Shown piece after piece: positions 18,446 to 27,143 of a stretch of 64,000 bases of DNA. The DNA comes from Sphingomonas hankookensis (GTDB taxonomy: Bacteria; Pseudomonadota; Alphaproteobacteria; Sphingomonadales; Sphingomonadaceae): positions 1 to 64,000 of the forward strand of contig NZ_JAKREV010000001.1 in the NCBI RefSeq assembly GCF_022664465.1, given 5' to 3'. The position numbers and the translations under genes are program-made. Position 1 is the stretch's first letter. Each line of letters begins with the position of its first letter. A model generated the notes under the pieces. That model did not search any database. It was given only the letters and a program-made list of their open reading frames with translations, and was not told where the DNA came from.

Positions 18446-19591
18446 TCACATGGTCCAGCGCGCCTTGTCCCCGTCTAGGACCAGCCGGAACCAGGGTGCC
18501 GCCGTCCCTCCGAAATGCTTGCGCCGCATCGGCCCATCGCTCGGCTCAGCCCCGTTCAGCCCGACCGAGTCCGCAAAGCTGATGACGTCCAGCTCCCCGG
18601 TCACCCACCAGCAATAGGCCTGATAGGGTTCCGCCGCCGGATTGCCCGCCACCAGACCCGATCCGTTAAGCGGCACCCATGGTCCGTCCATGCTCTCCGC
18701 AACCGCGCCGTACAGCCCGGTCGGCGCGCCGGTGCCGTCGACGAAGCGCTTCGCCTGCGTCGACCAGAACAGATAATAGCGGCCGTCGACCAACACGATA
18801 TGCGGCCGTTCCAGCTCGCTATTGACCCCGATCGACTCCAGCAGCGGTGCAGCCAGTCGCCATGGCTGATCGGGCGTATCGCGCTTCGCGACGCCGATCA
18901 CGCCGTCATGCACGTCGTCGCCCCAGCCGGCCGACCCAACGAACAACAGATATTCGACGCCATCTGCGGGATCGCGGAAATAGCCGGGATCGCGAAACCC
19001 CTTGATCCGGCCATCGACCGCCTCCGGCTGATCGGCGCGCAGATAGATCGCACCATCGGCGGCGATCGATTCGACCGGCACCGACCAGTCGCCGACCCGG
19101 CCATCGGCAAAGCGCCCAACACTCTCGAACAATCGTTGTTCGAACGTCCGCGCCTGCCCCTGCCGGCCTGATGCGGTGAAATACAGGGTCAGCGTCTCGC
19201 CATCCTCGGCCAGCACCGCCGACCCCGACCATTCGCGGCTGCCCGGCGTGAAGCCGTCGGGGAACGCATCGCCATGATCGCGCCACCCATCCGCGCCATG
19301 GCTGGTCAGCCGGATGCGCGCCGCATCGTGCCGATCGTCGGGATCGGCGAATTGCGGCGTGATCAGGAAGAACCACCAGCTGCGATCGTCGACGAAGGCG
19401 GTGCGGCCATCGGCATAGGCGATCTGCCACATGTCCCACACGTCATGCCCCGGCACCACCGGCGTCAATTCGTCCAGCGAGAATACCGGCAATGCCAGTT
19501 CCGGCTGATCGGCGGCCAGCCGCGCGGCATCGATGTTCCAATGCGTCGGCAGCGACTGGTCAAGGGCGGAACGGCGGGCGGACATGGTCAT
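18446..19591 (-). CDS. GH68 levansucrase / beta-fructosyltransferase-type enzyme
   Basis: A 381-residue GH68 enzyme that cleaves the fructosyl end of sucrose or raffinose and may transfer fructose. The GH68 triad is visible: the nucleophile aspartate in VWDMWQ (about residue 53), the stabilising aspartate in FRDPGYF, and the acid/base glutamate in ELERPHIV. EWSGSAV is also conserved. There is no N-terminal signal peptide, as in Zymomonas enzymes that are cytoplasmic or exported unconventionally. It is the last gene of an MFS/GH36/GH68 operon, 28 bp after GH36. With an alpha-galactosidase next to it, raffinose-family sugars are the likely substrate. Hydrolase versus polymer-forming activity cannot be told from sequence. 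Confidence 0.9.
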   Translation of the reverse strand: MTMSARRSALDQSLPTHWNIDAARLAADQPELALPVFSLDELTPVVPGHDVWDMWQIAYADGRTAFVDDRSWWFFLITPQFADPDDRHDAARIRLTSHGADGWRDHGDAFPDGFTPGSREWSGSAVLAEDGETLTLYFTASGRQGQARTFEQRLFESVGRFADGRVGDWSVPVESIAADGAIYLRADQPEAVDGRIKGFRDPGYFRDPADGVEYLLFVGSAGWGDDVHDGVIGVAKRDTPDQPWRLAAPLLESIGVNSELERPHIVLVDGRYYLFWSTQAKRFVDGTGAPTGLYGAVAESMDGPWVPLNGSGLVAGNPAAEPYQAYCWWVTGELDVISFADSVGLNGAEPSDGPMRRKHFGGTAAPWFRLVLDGDKARWTM

Positions 19592-19619
19592 AACGGCGGC
19601 TTTCGACTGGAAACAGGGT

Positions 19620-21725
19620 TTAGACGGCGGTGATGGCGAACAACGCGACGCTCTCCGCCTTCATCGCCGGGATCGGCAGGCCGGCATGGGCCAGCCAGTC
19701 GCCGTCCAGCACGACGCCGTCGCCACGCATCGCGGCAAAGATCGGCGCATCGGGAAGCGTGTGGCCGGGGGTGGTGGCCAAGTCGATCAGGCGTACGCGC
19801 ACCCGCCCCGCCCCGGCCAGCAACGGCACGGGCAGCGGCAATGGATGGCGCACCGTCATCGGTTGGACTTGCGTCACGCTCAGCAGCAGGTCGCCCGGCT
19901 CCCCGTGCATCTGCCACACCAGCCCGTCGCCGCCCTCGCCCATCCACACCCGGCCATGGTGCAGCCGGTCGCGCAAATCCTTGTACCGCTCGATCGCCGC
20001 CGCCAGCGTCGCCGCATCGGCCGGCGCGATCACCGCCGGGTCCAGCTCGACGCCGAAATGGCCGGGCAGCGCCACGGCGGCGCGGAACGCCATGCCTTGG
20101 CTGCGGCCGGTCGAATGTGCCGGACTGGCGCCGACATGCGACCCCATCATCTCGGGCGGCAGGAAATGCAGAAAGCCGCGCTGCATCGCGACGCGGCTGA
20201 CCGCATCGATACAGTCGCTGGTCCACATCCGGTGCGTCCGCGTGGCGATTCCGGCATCGCTGCGCCCACCACCTCCGGCGCACGCCTCGATCTCGACCGC
20301 CGGATGCGCCACGCGCAGCCGATCGATCAGTGCATAGGCACCGAGCACTTGGGCATGATATCCCGCCCGCCCCCGCGCGTCGCCTGCCGGCGCCAGATCG
20401 CGGTTATGGTCCCATTTCAGATAGGCGATCGGCAAATCGCGCAACAGCGTATCGATCGCGTCGAACAGATAGTCGCGAACCTCGGCCCGCCCTAGGTCGA
20501 GCACCAGCTGGTTGCGCGACGTCAGCATCGGCACGCCGTCCAGTTGCAACGCCCAATCGGGATGCACCCGCGCCAGATCGCTGTCGGGATTGACCATTTC
20601 GGGTTCGACCCACAGCCCGAGCTCCATGCCGAGCGCGACGACATGGTCAGCCAGCGGCTTCAACCCGCGCGGATATTTTACCGGATCGGCGACCCAGTCG
20701 CCTAGCGCGGCGGTGTCGTCGGCCCGCCCCTCGAACCAGCCATCGTCCAGCACGAACCGCTCGACGCCCAACCCCGCAGACCGATCGGCCAGCGCCATCA
20801 GCGCCGCTTCGTCATGGTCGAAATAGAAACCTTCCCAGCTGTTCACATGCACTGGGCGCGGGCGCATCGCCCCGCCCCATGGTGCGCGCGCCCGGACGGC
20901 GGCGTGGAACGCCTGCACCGCGCCGTTCAGTCCGGCGGTCGAACAGGTCGCCAGCATTTCGGGCGACGCATAGGTTTCGCCCGGCGCCAACCGAATCTCG
21001 CCGGGGGCCAGCGCCTCGCCCATCTGCAACACCCAGAAACCGTCATCGTCACGCTCGACCGACAGCCGGTGATTGCCCGACCATGCCAACTGCGCGGCAT
21101 GGACCCGGCCATGGTGCCAGCCTGCATCCGGTCCGGCTACGAACAGCCCCGGCGGCCCGGCATGGCCGGTCAGCCCGCGCCGGTTCTCGCGGACCCAGCC
21201 ATGCGCTGGCATCGCTTCGTCATGGACGACGAACTCGGCATTGTGACGCCCGGTGAAGCTGCGGATCGTTGCACTGTCGCCGGGCAGCGGCAGCGTCCCC
21301 GCCGCCAGCCATTCGACGTCCAGCATATCGTCGCCGTCATTGGTGACGCTCGCCGACAGGGTCATCACGTCGCCCGCCATCGCGATCCGCTGTACGACGG
21401 TCACGCGCGCGGTCCGATCGGTCAGCGTGACAGTGATCACATGCGGCTCTGCTTCGATGGCGACATCGGCGAACCACTGCGCGAACGCCTGTCCGCCGCG
21501 ATGCGCGCGGAGCGCCGCCGGCCCGAACCAGCCGGTGCCGTAACTCGGCACCAGCGTCAGCGGCTGATCGCGATCGAGCGAGAAGGACGCCTGCGGTCGC
21601 GTATGGGCGAGCGCCGGCAGCGTATCGGCATCGACGCGCGGCCCCCACCATCGCCACAGCGGCGCGGCACTTTCCTGCGCCTCGAGGATCAGGCTCGACG
21701 CTTCGCCATGCAGCGCGATGGTCAC
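19620..21725 (-). CDS. GH36 alpha-galactosidase
   Basis: A 701-residue GH36 enzyme that removes alpha-1,6-galactose from melibiose, raffinose or stachyose. Motifs are WVEPEMVNPDSDL, the catalytic nucleophile in LKWDHNRD, and the acid/base aspartate in WTSDCIDA; the N-terminal beta-supersandwich precedes the barrel. There is no signal peptide, so it acts in the cytoplasm. The GTG start at 21725 overlaps the MFS stop as GTGA, giving translational coupling. Context: it works between a sugar symporter and a levansucrase, which together would break raffinose into galactose, glucose and fructose. Confidence 0.93.
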   Translation of the reverse strand: MTIALHGEASSLILEAQESAAPLWRWWGPRVDADTLPALAHTRPQASFSLDRDQPLTLVPSYGTGWFGPAALRAHRGGQAFAQWFADVAIEAEPHVITVTLTDRTARVTVVQRIAMAGDVMTLSASVTNDGDDMLDVEWLAAGTLPLPGDSATIRSFTGRHNAEFVVHDEAMPAHGWVRENRRGLTGHAGPPGLFVAGPDAGWHHGRVHAAQLAWSGNHRLSVERDDDGFWVLQMGEALAPGEIRLAPGETYASPEMLATCSTAGLNGAVQAFHAAVRARAPWGGAMRPRPVHVNSWEGFYFDHDEAALMALADRSAGLGVERFVLDDGWFEGRADDTAALGDWVADPVKYPRGLKPLADHVVALGMELGLWVEPEMVNPDSDLARVHPDWALQLDGVPMLTSRNQLVLDLGRAEVRDYLFDAIDTLLRDLPIAYLKWDHNRDLAPAGDARGRAGYHAQVLGAYALIDRLRVAHPAVEIEACAGGGGRSDAGIATRTHRMWTSDCIDAVSRVAMQRGFLHFLPPEMMGSHVGASPAHSTGRSQGMAFRAAVALPGHFGVELDPAVIAPADAATLAAAIERYKDLRDRLHHGRVWMGEGGDGLVWQMHGEPGDLLLSVTQVQPMTVRHPLPLPVPLLAGAGRVRVRLIDLATTPGHTLPDAPIFAAMRGDGVVLDGDWLAHAGLPIPAMKAESVALFAITAV

Positions 21726-23071
21726 GCCGCCGCCTCCTGCGTCGCACCGACCGGCAGACCTTCGCTGTTGCGCTCGCGCACCGTCCATACCGCGACCGCC
21801 GCCGCGAACATCAGCCCACCGCACAGCGTCAGCACGTTGCGCGGATCGCCGCCCAGCAGGCTGTCGTAGAACAGCCACATCGTGGCCGAGAAGATCAGCA
21901 TCGGGATCACGATCATCATGTTGAAGATGCCCATATAGACGCCGGTCCGCTCGGGCGGGATCGATCCTGCCAGAATGACGTACGGGTTGCCCATGATGCT
22001 GGCCCAGCCGATGCCGATGCCGATCGCGGGCAGGAACAGCATCCACTTCTCGGTGACATGCGGCAGCCACACCATGCCGATCCCGGCCAGCACGAGGCAG
22101 ATCGCATGCAGGCTGGCCGCGCCCAGTCGCTTGGCGAGCGGCACCATCGCGAAGGCGGCAAGGAACGCGACTCCGTTATAAAAGGCCGCCATCTCGCCAT
22201 TGGTCAGCACCGCCGAGTGGAAGCCCGTCGACGTCGCCTCGGCGGTGCCATAGACCGACCGCCCGATCGAATAGATGACATAGGCCCAATAGGCCGCCAT
22301 CGCATACCATTGGAACAGGCTCATCAGTGCCAGTTTCCGCATCGCCAGCGGCATGTCGCGGATCGCCGATCCGATCTCCTTCAACATCGCGCCCAGCCCC
22401 TTCGGCTCGGCGGCGATACGGGCGCGCTCTTGCACCGACAGCGGCAATTCGGGCACGCGCCAGATCGACCACAGGATCGTGGAGAAGCTCAGCACCGCCC
22501 CGACCATGAACGCGATCCGCGCGGTATAGGGGATGTTGTGGGTGTCGACCCAATCCTGGTTCATTCCCGCCCACACCAGCAGCGACGGGGTCAGGAACGC
22601 CAGCATCTGCGCCGCACCGGTAAAGGCGCTCTGCGTCAGGAACCCGATCTGGTGTTGGTTCTCGTTCAGCCGGTCGCTGACATAGGCGCGATACGGCTCC
22701 ATGGTAATGTTGTTGCCGGCATCCAAAATCCACAGCAGCGACACCGCCATCAGCAGCGACGAACTGAGCGGCATGAAGAACAGCCCCAGCGCGCACAGCA
22801 CCGCGCCCAGCAGGAAATAGGGGGTGCGCCGCCCCCAGCGGCTGTCGGTCCGGTCGCTAAGCGCGCCGATCAGCGGCTGCACCAGCAGGCCGGTCATCGG
22901 TCCGGCCAGTTGCAGCATCGGGATCGTCGCCTCCGACGCGCCCAGATAGCCGTAGATCGGCGCCATGTTCCCCTGCTGCAATCCGAACGAGAATTGCAGG
23001 CCGAGGAACCCCAGGTTCATCTCGAGGATGCGTGGCAGCGAAAGGTGCGGCTTGGAAGCAGGCAGGCGCAT
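21722..23071 (-). CDS. MFS sugar symporter (sucrose/oligosaccharide type)
   Basis: A 449-residue inner-membrane transporter with 12 hydrophobic segments and the loop motif [13 protein letters not shown], the RWGRRxPY hallmark of the GPH/SLC45-like sucrose and maltose symporters. It would carry an intact disaccharide or trisaccharide across the inner membrane for the cytoplasmic GH36 and GH68 enzymes encoded after it. First gene of the operon; a perfect ACAATCGATTGT palindrome lies about 73 bp upstream. The TonB receptor on the other strand would supply the outer-membrane step. Confidence 0.9.
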   Translation of the reverse strand: MRLPASKPHLSLPRILEMNLGFLGLQFSFGLQQGNMAPIYGYLGASEATIPMLQLAGPMTGLLVQPLIGALSDRTDSRWGRRTPYFLLGAVLCALGLFFMPLSSSLLMAVSLLWILDAGNNITMEPYRAYVSDRLNENQHQIGFLTQSAFTGAAQMLAFLTPSLLVWAGMNQDWVDTHNIPYTARIAFMVGAVLSFSTILWSIWRVPELPLSVQERARIAAEPKGLGAMLKEIGSAIRDMPLAMRKLALMSLFQWYAMAAYWAYVIYSIGRSVYGTAEATSTGFHSAVLTNGEMAAFYNGVAFLAAFAMVPLAKRLGAASLHAICLVLAGIGMVWLPHVTEKWMLFLPAIGIGIGWASIMGNPYVILAGSIPPERTGVYMGIFNMMIVIPMLIFSATMWLFYDSLLGGDPRNVLTLCGGLMFAAAVAVWTVRERNSEGLPVGATQEAAA

Positions 23072-23143
23072 CGGGCATCCTCATAGCTGACGCCCGTCTG
23101 CGCGAGCCTGACGCCAGCTATATCAGCTTTGGCACGCCTGACA

Positions 23144-23155
23144 ACAATCGATTGT
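23144..23155. promoter_or_regulatory. LacI-type operator upstream of MFS/GH36/GH68 operon
   Basis: ACAATCGATTGT is a perfect 12-bp palindrome with a central CG, in the 142-bp gap between the GH28 stop and the MFS start on the minus strand. It shares the CAATCGATTG core with 13967-13976 and is close to the site at 15586-15601. No LacI-family gene is in the window, so the repressor must be encoded elsewhere. Confidence 0.6.
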
Positions 23156-23213
23156 GGTAACGCTGACCGGAATAGTTTCCGGTGTAAATCCGGTCGTCGG
23201 CAACGGCATCGAC

Positions 23214-24611
23214 CTATCGGGTGATGACGACATTCCGTTCGATGAACCGCTCGCCCGTGACCTTGTCCACTTCGACGTTCCGCAGACGGACGTCCCGCAC
23301 CGGCAGTTCGGCTTCCCCTTCGATCGAGGCGATATGGGCCGCCTGTGCGACGCGGACGTTGCTGACGACCAGGCCCTCGATGGGCGTGAGCTTGCGCACA
23401 TAGGTCGGTAGCAGCGTCTTCCACTGATACAGCACATCGGTTTCGACGGCGAGGACGCTGCCGGCAATCATCGTCGCGCTGACGTTCGACATATGGATGT
23501 TGCGGACGTACCCGCCGCGCCGTTCGTTGGTCTTCACGAACAACAGGTTGTCGATCGGCACCGCCCAACCGTCCGCGCCCTTGCCTGACCCAGTGAAATG
23601 GCAATTGTCGACGAAGACGTTCTCGATCCCCGCCGACAATTCGCTGCCGATCGCCATAAGCTGGTGACCGTTCAGGATCTGGCAGTTGCGAACGACGATG
23701 TTGCGACAGGGGATCGCGAGCCGCCATGCGTCCATGTCGCGCCCGGATTTGACCGAGATCGCATCGTCGCCCTGATCGAACACGCAATCCTCGATCAGCA
23801 CGTTGTGGCTCATCTCCGGATCGACGCCGTCATTGTTATGGCCGTGCGCGCGAATCTTCACGCCGCGGACGGTCACGTCGCGACACAACAAGGGGTGGAT
23901 CGTCCAGAACGGACTACCGTCGATCGACACGTCCTGCACCAGCACGTTGCGGCAGCGGTTGAACTGGATGCATTGCGGGCGGAGATGGTTCTCGCCCATC
24001 GCCATTTGTCGCCCGGCGACCGGCACGTCGCGATACGCCATGTCGTATAGCTGGACCAGCGCATCCATATGCGGCTTGGGCCGGGCATACCATTCGCTCC
24101 ATCGGTCCAGCCGCGGGCGAAGCGTGCCATGGCCGGTGATCGCAACGTTCGTGCAGTCGAACGCATAGATCAGCGGTGAATAGTTGAAGCATTCGATCCC
24201 CTCCCACGACGTCTGCACCGCCGGGAGGTAGTCGTCGGGGTCGTCGGAGAAATGCAGCGTCGCACCCTTTTCGACATGCAGCGCGACGTTGCTGCGAAGG
24301 TGGATCGCGCCGGTAGGCCAGTCGCCTGGCGGTACGACGACCACGCCCGCCCCTGCGGCATGGGCGGTCGCAATCGCGCGGGCGATGGCGGCGGTGGTGC
24401 GCGCCTGATCCCCCTGTACCGCGCCGTGGTCGACGATCGAGAAGCGGCGACTGGTCGAAAAGTCGGGTTCGGTGACCGGCGGCATTGCAAAGGGTGCCGC
24501 GATCGGTGTCCGGCGCAACGGCAGCGGTTTCGATCGGCCGGACGGTGCGTCCGCGATCAGCGGGATCAAGCATGCCGCCTGAACGAGTTTGCGGCGATCG
24601 ATGCCCGTCAT
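23214..24611 (-). CDS. GH28 family glycoside hydrolase (polygalacturonase-like)
   Basis: A 465-residue right-handed beta-helix enzyme. An N-terminal export signal with arginines (DRRKLVQAACLIPLIADA) suggests periplasmic location, possibly by Tat. GH28 motifs are visible: NNDGVDPE for the usual NTD, QGDDAISVKSG for the DD pair, and NGHQLMAIGSE for the GHG block. The family hydrolyses galacturonan or rhamnogalacturonan; an exo-acting or unsaturated-product enzyme is possible. The start at 24611 follows GGAGTGGAGG. It is 58 bp downstream of a TonB receptor gene on the same strand, which fits a pectin-fragment uptake unit. Confidence 0.87.
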   Translation of the reverse strand: MTGIDRRKLVQAACLIPLIADAPSGRSKPLPLRRTPIAAPFAMPPVTEPDFSTSRRFSIVDHGAVQGDQARTTAAIARAIATAHAAGAGVVVVPPGDWPTGAIHLRSNVALHVEKGATLHFSDDPDDYLPAVQTSWEGIECFNYSPLIYAFDCTNVAITGHGTLRPRLDRWSEWYARPKPHMDALVQLYDMAYRDVPVAGRQMAMGENHLRPQCIQFNRCRNVLVQDVSIDGSPFWTIHPLLCRDVTVRGVKIRAHGHNNDGVDPEMSHNVLIEDCVFDQGDDAISVKSGRDMDAWRLAIPCRNIVVRNCQILNGHQLMAIGSELSAGIENVFVDNCHFTGSGKGADGWAVPIDNLLFVKTNERRGGYVRNIHMSNVSATMIAGSVLAVETDVLYQWKTLLPTYVRKLTPIEGLVVSNVRVAQAAHIASIEGEAELPVRDVRLRNVEVDKVTGERFIERNVVITR

Positions 24612-24669
24612 CCTCCACTCCTTCAATTAGTGCTGCGCAGCGTGACGCTGCCGGCTTTTGTCCAGTAGG

Positions 24670-26780
24670 TCAAAAACGCACGTTGACGCCGGCGGTGACC
24701 GTCCGCCCGATCCGCGTCTCGAACAACGTGTCCTGCCGCGCGCTGTCGGTGTAGAGGCGTTGCGTTTGTAGGTCAGGTTGGTCGCCTCGACGATCAGCTT
24801 GATGCTGTCGGCAATGCCATAGGAGGCGGAGGCATCGACGTAGAGCGTCGGCTTGTTTCCCTGCAGATCGCTGTCCGGCTCAGATAGGCGTCCTTGACCT
24901 CTTCCTTTACCCGGCTGCGCCCAGCGCCGCATTCGACGCCGCAATAGCGGACCTGGTCGAAGTCGAAGGTCGATGCCCATCTGTCGGGATCGATCGCTGC
25001 CCATGCATTGGGTGCGCCCGATCCGAACAGGTTGCCCACGCCCTTGATCTGGCGGGTGATGCGGGCAAGCGTGGTGCCGGCTGGCAGCGCGCGGACGACG
25101 GTGTCGGCATTGTAGGGGCGCAGGAACGACGACACGAAATCGCTTTCGCGATATTGTCCGCCGGCCTTGACGGTGAAGCCATCGGCGACGGTCCAGCCGA
25201 GATTGACCTCGCCGGTCATGTTGTCGGTGGTGTTCTTGGACGGCTTGGCCTGGAAGCTGAACCCGCCGAGCACGGTGCCGTCCGACAGGCCGGGCGCGTA
25301 GCTGAAGTTCGCCGGGTTGGCGACGTCGAAGCCGAAGCCGAGGGTCGGCGTGCTGCCCTTCCCCCGGAAATCGATCGAGAAATTGTCGCTGTCGATGACG
25401 TCCATGAACGTCTGCAACCGCTTGCGCCCGTCCCACACCGACTGGTTGCGTCCGACCAGCATGGTCGGTTCGAGCGCGTCGTTGAAACGATGCTTCAGGT
25501 CGAAATTCGCTTGCTTGAAGGTCGAGACGAAGTGATCGAGCAGCCCTTCCGACCGGACGTCGACGCCGCCGAACAGGCCGTAGAGCAGCGAGCCCTTGTC
25601 GCTGAACTGCACGTCGCGCACCGACACCATCGGCTGCCCGTTATTGGCGATCGACCGCCCGAACGAGATGCCGGCGATATAGTTGTCGCGGCGCTCGACG
25701 TCGAAGCGCGAATAGAGCAGGTCGACCGAGATATCGATATTCTCGTCGGGCTTGAGCTGCACGGTGAAGGTGCCGCCGATCCGCTCCTGATCCTGTTCGG
25801 AATCGAGGTAGCGCGGCAGGCGCGGAAAGAACGCGCCACTGCCCGGCGTATTGGGCAGGTCGGCCCGGCGCAGGCCGAGGATCGTGTTGTACGCCGCGGC
25901 CGATCCGGTGCGCGGGTTGCCGGTCGAACAGTCGGACGCGGTCGCGCCCTTGGTACCGACCGCCGGATAGAAGGGCGTGACGCCGACCGGTGAACAGAAC
26001 AGCCCATTGGTGTTGGCGGACAGGATATCGACCGCCGAGTAACCGACCTCGCGCAGGTGCCGCTTCTGATACGCGATCGAGGCAAGCACGCCGAGCCGGC
26101 CGTCGTCGAACTTCTTCGACACCAGCATTGATGCGCGCGGGTCAACCTGCTTCGACAGCTCGTTCCAGATGCCACGTGCGGTCGCGGTCAGCACGAAATC
26201 CTCGCGGGCGTCGAGCAGCTTGGGCGCGGCCAGGTCGACCGTGGCACCAGCGACCCTTCCTCGACATCGGCCGATGGCGTCTTGCGGACCGACAGCGACG
26301 AAAAGATTTCCGTCGGAAAGACGTTGAAGTCGAAGCTGCGGCCATTGTTGCCCGCGCCATAGATATCGGAGGAACCGGTCTGTGCGGTGCCTTCCATGCC
26401 GTTGATGCGGACCCGGGTGAACCGGCGCCGAGACCCCGGACCGAGATATTGCGCCCCTCGCCACCGTCCCCGCGCGCAAGCGCCACACCCGGGACACGCT
26501 GCATGGATTCCGCGAGGTTCGCGTCGGGGAACTTCCCGATATCCTCGGCCACGATGCTGTCGACGGCGGCGGTTTCCCGCCGCTTCTGTCCCAGCGCGCT
26601 GTTCAGCGAGGCGCGGAATCCGGTGACGACGATCTCGCCGTCGTCGACCTGCGCAGGCGTGGCGGTGTCGCCGCTCGTCTCGGTGGGAACGTCCTGCGCG
26701 GCTGCCGGCATCGCGATGGCCAGAACCAGTGCCAGTGCGACAACCGATGTGGAATACAAAGCTGTGCGAGATACCGTCAA
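24670..26780 (-). pseudogene. TonB-dependent receptor interrupted by four frameshifts
   Basis: The product is a recognisable receptor: signal peptide ending PAAAQ, EIVVTGFRASL, plug with VPGVALARGDGGEG, and a C-terminus ending RTVTAGVNVRF. The reading frame must change four times, near 26420, 26247, 24880 and 24766. Every change has the same sign, equal to one missing base, and at least three fall at short homopolymers (TT, GG, AAA). The 1.36 kb between the second and third break is free of stops. Either this is a recent pseudogene or the assembly has single-base deletion errors here. The start is probably TTG at 26780 after GGGGAGAGGG. If intact, it would be the pectin-fragment receptor paired with GH28. 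Confidence 0.8.
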
Positions 26781-26813
26781 ATACCCTCTCCCCGCCAACC
26801 CACATTTGTTTCA

Positions 26814-26847
26814 CAATATGGTATTGAAGCCCACATTATAATATGGG
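26814..26847. promoter_or_regulatory. Two adjacent operator-like palindromes upstream of TonB/GH28 unit
   Basis: CAATATGGTATTG (26814-26826) has perfect 5-bp arms around TGG. CCCACATTATAATATGGG (26830-26847) is an 18-bp palindrome with one mismatched pair. They lie 34-67 bp upstream of the probable receptor start. The TGGTA-type half-sites recall GntR/UxuR-family operators of uronate genes, which would fit a pectin locus, but that link is a guess. Confidence 0.45.
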
Positions 26848-27143
26848 AGCGACGGTCCTGTCATCTAATTTTGAACCGAGGCTGCGCGTCAGCCGTCTAA
26901 GGCGCGGGAACCCGAAGCAGAAAAGCCACCGGGATCGGCGTTCGAACCGTCCGGTCGGTACGGGCCTGTCGGCGGATTATTCTGTCGCCGATGCTCTGCA
27001 TCAACGTAGAGGGAGCGACCGGCCGAAAGCAGCAGCCTAAGCCACGATAATTTCTATAGCTCGATCCCGCGCGGCCATTATGTATCAATTGCCCGATCCC
27101 CTGCTACAGCGGACAGGTGACGGGTTCCGGAGAGTTGTCCCTT
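26848..27143. other. Divergent intergenic region before KaiC-like gene
   Basis: Together with the palindromes just before it, this is the only stretch above 300 bp without a gene. It must hold promoters for the TonB/GH28 unit (minus) and the KaiC/kinase unit (plus). Short in-frame openings in it lack ribosome sites and family resemblance. I see no RNA gene, terminator or credible general-stress promoter. Confidence 0.4.

Noticed and set aside
26907..26942. GGAAC followed by CGTT, resembling an alphaproteobacterial general-stress promoter before the KaiC-like gene
   Set aside because: The spacing is 27 bases, far from the 16-17 expected.
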